Source: an uncultured Lachnospiraceae bacterium (lineage in GTDB: Bacteria; Bacillota; Clostridia; Lachnospirales; Lachnospiraceae). From it: 64,000 nt of DNA. Numbering within the stretch: the first letter of the stretch is position 1; each line of letters starts with the position of its first letter. Under the pieces are notes generated by a model that was not told where the DNA came from, did no database searches, and saw only the letters and a program-made list of their open reading frames with translations. Positions 55,452-63,913 of the stretch are shown piece after piece. The translations under genes were made by a program, and so were the position numbers. The DNA is taken from the NCBI GenBank assembly GCA_946557105.1, contig CAMNSZ010000006.1, forward strand, positions 1-64,000. The letters are read 5' to 3'.

Positions 55452-55480
55452 TTGACATATTAATCCCATTAAATTACTAT
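55452..55480 (+). promoter_or_regulatory. cysK promoter with CymR-like operator
   Basis: -35 TTGACA (55452-55457), 17-bp spacer, -10 TACTAT (55475-55480). The AT-rich spacer with TAATCCCATTAAATTACTAT resembles Rrf2/CymR sites. The Rrf2 regulator gene is third in line, so autoregulation with cysK is likely. Confidence 0.55.
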
Positions 55481-55533
55481 GAAATAAAACGGAGACATAT
55501 ACATGATACATATTCCCGGAAGGAGGAGCGGAC

Positions 55534-56472
55534 ATGGGAAGTTATTTTACGAAAGCCACACAGCTAATAGGACATACCCCCTTGCTCAGGGTGGGAAATT
55601 ACATGAGGGAGGAAAATATTGAGGGAGCGGAGCTGCTTGCGAAGCTGGAGTATTTAAATCCGGCGGGAAGCGTAAAGGATAGAGTGGCGCTCTCTATGAT
55701 AGAGGACGCAGAGAAAAAGGGTATTTTAAAGCCGGGTGCGGCAATAATTGAGCCGACCTCCGGCAATACGGGAATCGGATTGGCGAGCGTGGCGGCGGCA
55801 AAGGGCTATCGGACAATTCTGACGCTGCCCGATACAATGAGCGTTGAACGCAGGAATTTGTTAAAAGCATACGGGGCGCAGTTGGTGCTTACGGAAGGGG
55901 CAAAGGGCATGAAGGGCGCTATTGAGAAGGCGGAGGAGCTGGAGAAGAGCATCCCGGGAGCAGTGATTCTAGGACAGTTTGATAATGCGGCAAATCCTGC
56001 GATACATGCGGCGACCACCGGGCCCGAAATTTGGGAGGACACGGACGGGAAGGTGGATATTTTTGTTGCAGGAGTGGGAACGGGGGGAACCATCACAGGT
56101 ATTGGCGCGTACTTAAAATCAAAGAATCCTGCAATCAAGGTTATTGCGGTGGAGCCTGCCGATTCGCCTGTTTTATCAGGAGGGGAGCCGGGTCCTCACA
56201 AGCTGCAGGGTATCGGCGCAGGCTTTGTGCCGTCAATATTGAACACATTGGTCTATGATGAAATTATTACGGTGACTACAGACGAGGCATTCTATGCCGC
56301 GCGCCTTATGGCGCGCAAGGAGGGGGTTTTGGTGGGTATTACCTCCGGAGCGGCGCTCAGTGCGGCGGTCAGACTGGCAAGGCGTCCGGAAAGTGTAGGG
56401 AAGACCATTGTGGCGCTTTTGCCGGATTCGGGAGACAGATATCTTTCCACACCTATGTTTGCAGAGGAATAA
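55534..56472 (+). CDS. cysK: Cysteine synthase A (O-acetylserine sulfhydrylase)
   Basis: 312 aa, ATG after AAGGAGGAG. Canonical motifs: [14 protein letters not shown] (Schiff-base Lys), [31 protein letters not shown] and the C-terminal [16 protein letters not shown]. Makes cysteine from O-acetylserine and sulfide. The next gene, Rrf2/CymR-like, lies 15 bp downstream. Known in Bacillus: CysK binds CymR and lets it repress when cysteine is plentiful, so the pairing here is informative. Confidence 0.93.
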   Translation: MGSYFTKATQLIGHTPLLRVGNYMREENIEGAELLAKLEYLNPAGSVKDRVALSMIEDAEKKGILKPGAAIIEPTSGNTGIGLASVAAAKGYRTILTLPDTMSVERRNLLKAYGAQLVLTEGAKGMKGAIEKAEELEKSIPGAVILGQFDNAANPAIHAATTGPEIWEDTDGKVDIFVAGVGTGGTITGIGAYLKSKNPAIKVIAVEPADSPVLSGGEPGPHKLQGIGAGFVPSILNTLVYDEIITVTTDEAFYAARLMARKEGVLVGITSGAALSAAVRLARRPESVGKTIVALLPDSGDRYLSTPMFAEE

Positions 56473-56487
56473 GGAGGGAAATATCCT

Positions 56488-56913
56488 ATGAAGATTTCTA
56501 CGAAGGGCAGATATGCAGTACGTGTTATGTTGGATTTGGCTTTGAACGATAAAGGAGAATGTATTAAGGTGAAGGAGATTGCTGCAAGGCAGGACGTCTC
56601 CGAGAAATATCTGGAGCAGATTATTTCCGTGCTTAATAAGGCTGGATATGTGAGAAGCGCCAGAGGAGCGCAGGGCGGCTATCGTCTTGTAAAGGAGCCG
56701 GAATATTATACCGTCGGAATGATTCTACGGCTGACGGAAGGATCGCTCGCCCCTGTGGCCTGTCTGGAGGAAGGCGCGGACTTGTGCGGGCGTATGGACG
56801 CCTGTGAGACCGTTGGGGTTTGGAGGGAGTTGTATGATGCCATCAACAAGGTGGTGGACACGGTTACATTGGCAGACCTGATGGAGCGCAGAAAGGAACA
56901 GGTGTTATCATGA
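56488..56913 (+). CDS. cymR: Rrf2-family regulator (CymR-like)
   Basis: 141 aa, ATG after AAGGAGGG. KISTKGRYAVRVMLDLALND, VKEIAARQDVSEKYLEQIIS, AGYVRSARGAQGGYRLVKEP match Rrf2. Cysteines at 91, 99 and 105 (VACLEEG-C-GRMDAC) resemble the IscR cluster ligands but are spaced differently. Position behind cysK favours a CymR role in sulfur control; IscR-type is the alternative. ATG of the next gene's upstream alternative overlaps its stop. Confidence 0.82.
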   Translation: MKISTKGRYAVRVMLDLALNDKGECIKVKEIAARQDVSEKYLEQIISVLNKAGYVRSARGAQGGYRLVKEPEYYTVGMILRLTEGSLAPVACLEEGADLCGRMDACETVGVWRELYDAINKVVDTVTLADLMERRKEQVLS

Positions 56914-56930
56914 ATGCAGGAGGAATCAAT

Positions 56931-57602
56931 ATGGAAAAAGAAATTTGTGTTGCAATCGATATTGTTAAGGCGTATAAGCGGTCACAAGAAAGAGGACTTT
57001 TGGCGCTTCGGCAATTTGAATTTGAATTTGACGAATTAAGATGGATGACAAATATGGTATTTGATTTGTTGAATAAAAACATTCATGTAAGCCAAATATA
57101 TGAGATTTTGCAGAATTATGGTGACGATTTTGAAGACAAGAGGATACATAAATTAATTGTAAACGGTCTGTTGTGTATTTTTGACGGGCAGAGTATTGCT
57201 TATCTTATAGAATTATTGGCATCTATTATTGGGATAAAGGGCAAAGACAAATTCCTTCATGAAGTGGATAATGTCTTGAAAAATGACGGTTATAGTATGC
57301 AGCCGATAGAAAAAAAATATCTGAACAAAGAGCCGTTTTCTGCAAATACAGAAATATCGATAAATGATTTACAGTGTAATGAAACAGTAAAATCTGCATT
57401 AAGTCAAATGAATAGTAAGGAAATTAAGGGTATTTTAGTTGGCGTGTCTGGTGAAAGCGCTCAAAAGCTTATCAATATGATAGATGCATTTGAATTGAAA
57501 CTGATAGATGAAGAAGTCCTTGAGGATACAAGCGAACAATTTATAATAGACGCAAAGAATAAATTTATGAATTATTTAAATCAAGCCGGTATGGCCAGAT
57601 AG
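56931..57602 (+). CDS. Soluble protein with MotA-like and FliG-like stretches
   Basis: 223 aa from ATG 56931 (GCAGGAGG 9 bp upstream), not the upstream ATG that overlaps the Rrf2 gene. First half: RSQERGLLALRQFEFEFDEL, a pattern recalling the cytoplasmic loop of MotA (EEGLLALE). The last third: TVKSALSQMNSKEIKGILVG VSGESAQKLINMIDAFELKL, much like the FliG repeat (KAL-G-SEE...I--NMS--A). No membrane helix. No flagellar genes nearby. May be a torque/switch-like fold reused elsewhere. Low certainty. Confidence 0.45.
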   Translation: MEKEICVAIDIVKAYKRSQERGLLALRQFEFEFDELRWMTNMVFDLLNKNIHVSQIYEILQNYGDDFEDKRIHKLIVNGLLCIFDGQSIAYLIELLASIIGIKGKDKFLHEVDNVLKNDGYSMQPIEKKYLNKEPFSANTEISINDLQCNETVKSALSQMNSKEIKGILVGVSGESAQKLINMIDAFELKLIDEEVLEDTSEQFIIDAKNKFMNYLNQAGMAR

Positions 57603-57625
57603 AAATAAAAAGCTCATCTATAGAA

Positions 57626-57697
57626 ACCGATATATAGTGTGGGGCAAACGAAAAACTGATTTCCTAAGCTTTTCGTCCGCCCCTCCTAACTATCGGT
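57626..57697. repeat. Long imperfect inverted repeat
   Basis: ACCGATA...GGGGC-ACGAAAA pairs with TTTTCGT-GCCCC...TATCGGT across 72 bp, then a smaller ACGGCG/CGCCGT hairpin reaches 57715. Lies between convergent genes and may end transcription both ways. Confidence 0.55.
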
Positions 57698-57714
57698 ACG
57701 GCGTCTCAACGCCG

Positions 57715-58572
57715 TTAGCCCTTTTCAATAGGAATCCAAATTTCAACGATTGAATTTACCTCATTTCCGTCAAAACGTTCATCATAATATTCCACGCAAT
57801 AATGTGCATTTTGATTTATGAGTCTTTCGGAATAACCTTCGTTATTTGTTTTCAGCCACTCGTCCATAGCGCTATTTTCACTCTCATATCCGTTGGATAC
57901 ATATACGTCAAAAGAAGCGTATTTTGATGCGGGCAATTCAAATACGGAATATGCGGGGTCAATATTGTCCTTACTTGAAACACAATGGCCTACATACACA
58001 GTACATTTATTGCCTTCGCATACTCTTATTTCATATCCGTTCGCGGACAAAGCGTTATGGAGAGGCTTTTCACTGCATAATTTTGCAAAGGTATTCCACA
58101 CATCCTGTGTTTGGGCGCCGTCACCATGGGTGCCGGCAATTATCATTGCGTCACGTTTAATAATATTGGGATTCAAGAAAATTCCTCCTCTCAATCTGTT
58201 GGTAAATTTCATAATTAATTCATCTACGGTTATTATTACCGGCTGATATCCCTGCGATCTGTATTCGCTCGGAGACACTCCCTGTATTTCTTTAAACGTC
58301 CTTGAAAAAGCCTGCGGCGAATTAAAGCCGCAGTCCAGAGCAATATCCAAAATAGTTTTTTGGGTATTACAAAGCATCTTACATGCATAGAGAACCCGCC
58401 TATCCCGTATATAAGCCGCCAATGATTTTCCGACAATCATGGAAAACATTTTATGGAAATAAAAAGTGGAAAGAAAAAATTTCTTTGACAGAATTTCAAG
58501 GGTCAGGGATTCATCCAAATGCTCATCTATATATTTTAAGGCATCGCTTATTTGAGAAAAGTTTTTCAACAT
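57715..58572 (-). CDS. AraC-type regulator with GyrI-like domain
   Basis: 285 aa. Helix-turn-helices: LTLEILSKKFFLSTFYFHKM and ILDIALDCGFNSPQAFSRTF. The second half resembles the GyrI-like fold (IIKRDAMIIAGTHGDGAQTQ; VFELPASKYASFDVYVSNGY; YCVEYYDERFDGNEVNSIVE). It has GGAGGTGA immediately before its ATG (a TTG one codon on is equally placed). Targets unknown; similar to the AraC at 40413. Confidence 0.83.
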   Translation of the reverse strand: MLKNFSQISDALKYIDEHLDESLTLEILSKKFFLSTFYFHKMFSMIVGKSLAAYIRDRRVLYACKMLCNTQKTILDIALDCGFNSPQAFSRTFKEIQGVSPSEYRSQGYQPVIITVDELIMKFTNRLRGGIFLNPNIIKRDAMIIAGTHGDGAQTQDVWNTFAKLCSEKPLHNALSANGYEIRVCEGNKCTVYVGHCVSSKDNIDPAYSVFELPASKYASFDVYVSNGYESENSAMDEWLKTNNEGYSERLINQNAHYCVEYYDERFDGNEVNSIVEIWIPIEKG

Positions 58573-59103
58573 TCACCTCCTCCTCGTTGACCTTGTAGCT
58601 GCTACAACATGAATATAGCATGGCAGCGCCACGGTGTCTTAACAATTCTTGCTTATGTTTTTAGGGAACAGCAAGAAATGGGATATTTCCGAATAAGAAT
58701 TGCATTTTTCTGATGCTTTAAGCGCTTCAAGGCTTTTTAAGCTTCATATAGTGAATTGATGTGCATTATTTCTTGCTTTTTCTTATCGGTAACGGTTGGG
58801 AAGGCTTAACTGCCAGTGAGTGAGCAGAAATTTTACAAAACGAATGAGAGGAAAAGCTAATGTGCTTTGGGTATTTCTGTTTATGTTTAAAGCTGATTGA
58901 TAATTTGCAAAATATGAAATATAAAAACATTACAGTTACATACAAAATAACGCAATGCATTTAGAAGAAGGGGCTGAACAGGTTTTAATGCAATTTAGAG
59001 CGGAGAAAGCGCCGAAACAGGAAGCGGCTGAAATATATAAGAGACTGTGGATGGCTTTACCTGTTTCCGCGGCGGTAAAAAATATGTTTAGTAGTACTTT
59101 AAG
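58573..59103. other. Intergenic stretch between AraC and tocopherol-cyclase-like genes
   Basis: A 530-base gap with no convincing gene. A 53-codon ORF at 58955-59116 (MHLEEGAEQVLMQFRAEK) has AAGGGG inside, no clear site before it, and overlaps the end of the next gene. The promoter of the minus-strand AraC gene should lie near 58600-58660. Confidence 0.4.
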
Positions 59104-60312
59104 TCAGCTGTTTTGATATTCGCAAAACCCGTTTTCAATTGTCAAAGTATCTATCCATTGTCGTCCTTCGGGAATTATACGGTATAATTCCACGGTTCCC
59201 ACGGCGCCCGCCCCGACGTAGAGTGGTGATTTGGGCTTGGTTGCATCGGGAGCTTCATAATCTATGGGAAACAGCAGCTCCTTTTGGCTGCTCATGGATA
59301 TTTTGACAAGCGAATTTTTATTCTGTGCCTTAATATGCCAGATAAAGCGTCGGGTGGTTTCCTTGGCTCTCCATTTGCTGCGGGAAAAGTGTCCCGGTAT
59401 TCCGAAGGTGAAATCCTCGCCGGTGTAAGTAAGCTGCAGCATAAGCCGGGGCCTTAAGGGGAAGCATAAGAATCTGGGGCGGCAGCCATCCACGGCAAGA
59501 GCGGAATATTTTAATTCTTTGCCGGTGCGCTGGCTTTTGAGTTTGCAGGAGGCTAATTGCAGCCAGGGGTGGTTGAAGCTTCTTCCCCAGTGCTTGTCCG
59601 CATATCCGTAAGAGCCTTCGGGAGTAATCTCATAGGTTATATCGTCCAAAATAACGGTACCGCTGTAAGCGGTGCGGATACCTTCGCCGTGCCAGAAGCT
59701 GTCTAAGGCGTTCAGTGCGCAGAAAAAGGGATTGGCAATTGCGCCTGTATGGCAGGCGATAGATTTATGCACCTCCAAATCCCATTCCATATAACCTGCA
59801 TCCGTCATAAAGGAGCGATGCCTTGCCTCCGACTCGGTTATTTCCACAAAACCGGTAATGCGGTTTTCACTGTAAATACAGTCCTCCACTTGAATATAGA
59901 GAGGATCCTGCGCCACCTTAAGAGAGGAAATGGGGTAAAAGGCGTGAAGCTGTCTGCCCTGTTCCTGAATATGCGTATAGGCGTATTCGGTCAAAGAGGC
60001 ATGGGGGGCCGTTTCGCTGTCAGCATTTGTATCATTGAAATCCCCTCGACAGTTTGCGGCAGGGAATACACCTGCTTTAATCATTACATAAGAAGGCTTC
60101 ATGCCTCGCTTCTTAAAATAAGGATGCTGTCCTAAAACGGGTTGTTCTCCGCCCAGCGCAGGGTTTATGATAAAATACTCCACAAAAAAAGTGCGGGATT
60201 CTCCCGTTACGGGAGCCGTTCCCGTAAAGGAATGCCAAAATCGCATATAACCCTTTTGGGCTAGGGAACCACGCAGCATAAAAGCATTTCTATGTAAATC
60301 GGATTGATTCAT
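59104..60312 (-). CDS. Tocopherol-cyclase-like (lipocalin-type) protein
   Basis: 402 aa, ATG after GTGAGGATTTGAG. No signal peptide. The second half carries EGSYGYADKHWGRSFNHPWL QLASC, the block typical of the tocopherol cyclase/AttH-like family (GYADKNWG-P-W), and SFWHGEGIRTAYSGTVILDD. Bacterial members have no tocopherol; they may bind or cyclise hydrophobic compounds. The family call is moderate. Gene is alone; an AraC gene and terminator array follow upstream in the map. Confidence 0.7.
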   Translation of the reverse strand: MNQSDLHRNAFMLRGSLAQKGYMRFWHSFTGTAPVTGESRTFFVEYFIINPALGGEQPVLGQHPYFKKRGMKPSYVMIKAGVFPAANCRGDFNDTNADSETAPHASLTEYAYTHIQEQGRQLHAFYPISSLKVAQDPLYIQVEDCIYSENRITGFVEITESEARHRSFMTDAGYMEWDLEVHKSIACHTGAIANPFFCALNALDSFWHGEGIRTAYSGTVILDDITYEITPEGSYGYADKHWGRSFNHPWLQLASCKLKSQRTGKELKYSALAVDGCRPRFLCFPLRPRLMLQLTYTGEDFTFGIPGHFSRSKWRAKETTRRFIWHIKAQNKNSLVKISMSSQKELLFPIDYEAPDATKPKSPLYVGAGAVGTVELYRIIPEGRQWIDTLTIENGFCEYQNS

Positions 60313-60463
60313 GGCTCAAATCCTCACTCCCCTCGTGAGCGTGTCGAAAGCAACCTGCTATATCTCGTAGTAAACATTTTTATAATACCACTATATCTTG
60401 TAAATGACAATGATGTCAGCGTAATTTTAAGATTTTTTTTATTTTGTAATACCCTCCGACCAT

Positions 60464-60602
60464 TTCGCCAGTGAAAAAAGAAAGCAAAGCACTTTGATGA
60501 TAAAGAGAAGTTCGCCAGTGAAAAAAGAATGCGAAGCATTCTTAGATAAAGGGAAGTTCGCCAGTGAAAAAAGAATGCGAAGCATTCTTATAAAAGTGCC
60601 GC
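60464..60602 (-). repeat. Three tandem ~46-bp terminator-like repeats
   Basis: Units at 60464-60510, 60511-60556 and 60557-60602 share TTCGCCAGTGAAAAAAG. On the minus strand units 2 and 3 read AAGAATGC-TTC-GCATTCTT followed by TTTTC, i.e. complete intrinsic terminators; unit 1 is a diverged version. They follow the minus-strand AraC gene, giving several stops in a row. 60313-60463 holds no gene. Confidence 0.75.
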
Positions 60603-60613
60603 TTGCGGCACTT
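60593..60613 (-). terminator. Terminator of the AraC gene
   Basis: 10-bp stem AAAGTGCCGC / GCGGCACTTT around TT, directly after the stop codon and ahead of the tandem repeat. On the minus strand it is followed by TTAT. Confidence 0.7.
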
Positions 60614-60615
60614 TG

Positions 60616-61500
60616 TTATAGGGCATGCGGGATGTGCCGGCGGTATTCTCTTGGGCTTATGTGATAAACCTTTTTAAATACGTTACTGAAGTAAAAGGCG
60701 TCGGGAAAGCCTAGCTTTTCGGCAATCTGACAGACCTGCAGGTCCGTTTCCCGCAGCAGCTTTGCAGCCTCCTGCATACGAAGCGAGGTATGGTATTCCA
60801 ACAGGGTATGTCCGGTTTGCTCCTTAAAAAAGGAGCCAAGGCGCTTATAGCTTAAATGCATATAATCCGACAGGGCGGCGGTATCAAGAGTTTCCATAAG
60901 ATGCGCTTCAATATATTCCGTGAGTCTGTTTATCCTTGTCTGCGCAAGGGTGGCGCCGGGAGCGGTGAGCGACAGTCCGGCACAGGCTAAAAGAAGCTCA
61001 TACAGCTTCACATTTCCCAAGGCAAGCCTTAAAGGGTCGGTGCCATAAAAAAGCGCCGTCAGCTCCTGCAATTTTTTTTCAAAAAATATGCTATTGACCT
61101 CATGCAGAAGCTTCGGAAGGTGAATCCCATAGCGGTAATCTTCAGGGGTAAGCTGCAAGGAGGAGAGGGGAGGTATTTTTTTGACATAGTCTTCGGCGGG
61201 TAAAACCGGTAAGTTCTCTTTTTGGGAAAGGTAAAAGTGAATGTAGTACCATGCCGTGTTGGGGGCGCAGCTCTTTGTGCCCCAATGATGGACTCCTGCC
61301 TTAAGGAAAATAAGGCTGCCGGAAGAGAGGATGTATTCCGTGTCGTCCTCGATAATCTGCATCTGCCCCTTTACAAGGTAAACCATGTCATGTACGCCAA
61401 GAACGCGGTCGGCATGGATAAAAGGTTTTGCCACTTGTAAAAAGGATATGGTCTGAAGCTGGGGAAGATTTTGCATGTTCAACATAATCTGATGGGGCAT
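60616..61500 (-). CDS. AraC-type regulator with cupin sensor
   Basis: 294 aa from the ATG 10 bp after GGAGG; an earlier start would add 24 residues. N-terminal cupin (HDMVYLVKGQMQIIEDDTEY ILSSGSLIFL). C-terminal helix-turn-helices: LDTAALSDYMHLSYKRLGSF and VCQIAEKLGFPDAFYFSNVF, then the YHISPREYRR end. Divergent from the GH127 gene, so likely controls arabinose-polymer use by binding the sugar. The shared 130-bp gap holds both promoters. Confidence 0.87.
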   Translation of the reverse strand: MPHQIMLNMQNLPQLQTISFLQVAKPFIHADRVLGVHDMVYLVKGQMQIIEDDTEYILSSGSLIFLKAGVHHWGTKSCAPNTAWYYIHFYLSQKENLPVLPAEDYVKKIPPLSSLQLTPEDYRYGIHLPKLLHEVNSIFFEKKLQELTALFYGTDPLRLALGNVKLYELLLACAGLSLTAPGATLAQTRINRLTEYIEAHLMETLDTAALSDYMHLSYKRLGSFFKEQTGHTLLEYHTSLRMQEAAKLLRETDLQVCQIAEKLGFPDAFYFSNVFKKVYHISPREYRRHIPHAL

Positions 61501-61565
61501 GGGCGTTTTACCTCCGTGAGCATAGCGTTTTGAGAATATATTACATGTTTGGGCAAATATATAAC

Positions 61566-61578
61566 ATTCCAAAGGAAT
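61566..61578. promoter_or_regulatory. Palindrome ATTCC-AAA-GGAAT in the divergent AraC/GH127 region
   Basis: Perfect 5-bp arms around AAA. TATACT/TATATT boxes lie 20-25 bp further toward GH127. Could be an AraC site. Confidence 0.35.
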
Positions 61579-61630
61579 ATATTAGGAGTATACTATATAT
61601 TATAAAAACAATGCAAGGAGGAAATGCAGG

Positions 61631-63829
61631 ATGAAGGAGAATGAATTCAGCAGGCCATTGGATTTACACGACATACAGATTTTTGATGATTTTTGGGGGC
61701 GGGAGCAGGAGCTGGTGCGCAGGGAGGTCATTCCTTATCAGTGGGATGCGTTGAACGACAGAGTGGAGGGCGCCGCGCCCAGCTTTTGTATGCGTAATTT
61801 TAAGGTGGCGGGCAGAATGATGAGGGAGAAGCGGGAGAAAAAGGATTTTGTGCCTCCTAAATATTCCTTTAGGGGCTTTAACGCCCTGCCCGACGAGACA
61901 AAGGGGCTGGAGGACGATAAATTTTACGGCTTTGTTTTTCAGGACAGTGATTTTGCGAAATGGATTGAGGCCGTCGGATATTCGCTCACTGTTCATCCCG
62001 ACGCCGAACTGGAAAAAACGGCGGACGAGGCCATTGATATAGTGTGTGCGGCTCAGGCGGACAACGGTTATCTGGATACTTATTATATTATCAACGGTAT
62101 GGACAGAATTTTTACAAATCTCAGAGACCATCATGAGCTTTATTGTTTTGGTCACTTGACGGAGGGGGCCATAGCCTATTATCAGGCAACGGGAAAGGAT
62201 AAGCTTCTGCGGGCGGCAATGCGCTACGGTGATTTTATTGCTTCTTATTTTGGAAGGGAAGAGGGAAAGTGCAAGGGCTATCCCGGTCACGAAATAGCGG
62301 AAATGGCTTTGGCGAAGCTATATGAGGTGACGGGAGAGCAAAAGTATCTTGAACTGAGCAGATTTTTTCTGGACATGCGGGGTACAAAGCCCTATTACTT
62401 TGATTTGGAAGAAGAAGAGCGCGCCGCATATGAAGGGCGTGAGAGCGGTGTCAGGGCAGGGGGAGAACAAGATACATATCATCAGGCGCACAAGCCTGTC
62501 AGGGAGCAGACGGAGGCGGTAGGACATGCGGTGAGAGGAGTTTATCTCTACAGCGGCATGGCGGACGTGGCAAGACTGACTATGGACGAGACCTTGTATC
62601 AGGCATGCGAGCGGCTTTGGAACAGTATCGTAAAAGAAAAGCTATATATTACGGGTGGGATTGGAGGCACTCATATAGGAGAAGCTTTTTCCTTCCCTTA
62701 TGATTTGCCTAATGATACGGCGTATTCCGAGACCTGCGCAGCCATCGGGTTGGTATTTTTTGCCCGTAGAATGCTTGAGATAAAGGCGGATAACCGGTAC
62801 GGGGACGTGATGGAGCAGGCGTTATACAATACGGTGCTTGCAGGCATGGCGTTGGACGGCAAAAGCTTTTTTTATGTAAATCCTCTGGAGGTAGTGCCGG
62901 AGGGCTGTAAGCGAGACGAGCGCAAGGCGCATGTAAAGCCGGTGAGACAGAAGTGGTTTGGCTGCGCCTGCTGTCCGCCCAATATTGCAAGAATGGTCGG
63001 CTCTCTGGGCGCTTATATATATACGCAGAACGAAACTACCCTGTTCACCCATCTGTATGTGGGCAGCAGGATACAAAAGAAAGTGGGCGCCGATGTTCTG
63101 GATATGAAGCTTGACGGCAGCTTTCCGTGGGAGGGAAAGGTTAAGGCAGCGCTTCACATGGACAAGGAAATCACGTGTACCCTTGCTTTCCGGATTCCGG
63201 GATGGTGCAAAAGGGCATATGTGGGCGTGGAAGGCGTATTGCAAGGTAAACAGGAGGAGAAGGACTGTAGCGAACGCAATTCACTGCGTGGAGCCTTATG
63301 CACGATGCAAATTGAGGGAGGGAAAATCGTATGCGGCGGCGAAAAGGACTCCGGACGTAATGTGGATATGGCGCTGGAAAAGGGTTATTTATACCTTACG
63401 GCGGCGTGGCAGGATGGAGATGTCATATGTCTTGATTTCCCTATGGAGGTTCGTTGTGTGACGGCGGATTACAGAGTGCGTGAGAATACGGGTAAGATTG
63501 CATTTACCAGAGGACCTGTCTGCTATTGTATGGAGGAAGCGGACAACGGCGGCAGTCTTCATCTGTGCAGGGTTGATGTGCGTCGTATAGGTGAGGATAA
63601 AAAGGGAATCCGGGTGGAAACAAGCGATGCGCTGGGTCACGAAATGCGTATTTTAAAAATCCCCGGCAGAAGAACGGAGCCGGTGGTGCATGAGGAGGGA
63701 GCTTTATATGGGGATTATGTGCCCTGTAAAGAAAAGGAAACCACTCTGACCCTTATCCCTTATTATGCGTGGAGCAACCGCGGAGAGGGAGAAATGAGTG
63801 TATGGATAAATTGCTGCGATAGCATATAA
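61631..63829 (+). CDS. Beta-L-arabinofuranosidase, glycoside hydrolase family 127
   Basis: 732 aa, ATG after AAGGAGGAAATGC. No signal peptide, so cytoplasmic. DIQIFDDFWGREQELVRREV, then GHLTEGAIAYYQATGKDKLL. The catalytic barrel contains LPNDTAYSETCAAIGLVFFA, with Glu and Cys, and later KWFGCACCPPNIARM, where the Cys pair completes the zinc site of HypBA1-type enzymes. Known: cleaves beta-L-arabinofuranose from short arabino-oligosaccharides via a zinc-bound Cys nucleophile. Controlled presumably by the divergent AraC. Confidence 0.92.
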   Translation: MKENEFSRPLDLHDIQIFDDFWGREQELVRREVIPYQWDALNDRVEGAAPSFCMRNFKVAGRMMREKREKKDFVPPKYSFRGFNALPDETKGLEDDKFYGFVFQDSDFAKWIEAVGYSLTVHPDAELEKTADEAIDIVCAAQADNGYLDTYYIINGMDRIFTNLRDHHELYCFGHLTEGAIAYYQATGKDKLLRAAMRYGDFIASYFGREEGKCKGYPGHEIAEMALAKLYEVTGEQKYLELSRFFLDMRGTKPYYFDLEEEERAAYEGRESGVRAGGEQDTYHQAHKPVREQTEAVGHAVRGVYLYSGMADVARLTMDETLYQACERLWNSIVKEKLYITGGIGGTHIGEAFSFPYDLPNDTAYSETCAAIGLVFFARRMLEIKADNRYGDVMEQALYNTVLAGMALDGKSFFYVNPLEVVPEGCKRDERKAHVKPVRQKWFGCACCPPNIARMVGSLGAYIYTQNETTLFTHLYVGSRIQKKVGADVLDMKLDGSFPWEGKVKAALHMDKEITCTLAFRIPGWCKRAYVGVEGVLQGKQEEKDCSERNSLRGALCTMQIEGGKIVCGGEKDSGRNVDMALEKGYLYLTAAWQDGDVICLDFPMEVRCVTADYRVRENTGKIAFTRGPVCYCMEEADNGGSLHLCRVDVRRIGEDKKGIRVETSDALGHEMRILKIPGRRTEPVVHEEGALYGDYVPCKEKETTLTLIPYYAWSNRGEGEMSVWINCCDSI

Positions 63830-63839
63830 GTGCTGAAGA

Positions 63840-63880
63840 GAGTTCAGGCTGTGCTCTTACATTGGGCGCAGCCTGAACTC
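63840..63880. terminator. Inverted repeat after GH127, probable terminator
   Basis: 12-bp arms GAGTTCAGGCTG / CAGCCTGAACTC, 17-base loop. The nearest T-run (TTTTTT) is 8 bp further, so termination is likely but not textbook. Lies between convergent genes. Confidence 0.55.
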
Positions 63881-63913
63881 CTAAGGAAATTTTTTATCGC
63901 TTTGTCGTTGTTA

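Noticed and set aside
60464..60602. CRISPR array
   Set aside because: Only three units of ~46 bp that touch without spacers; they are terminator hairpins.
61664..62290. 208-aa minus-strand frame inside GH127
   Set aside because: GH127 is intact on the plus strand; no ribosome site for the antisense frame.
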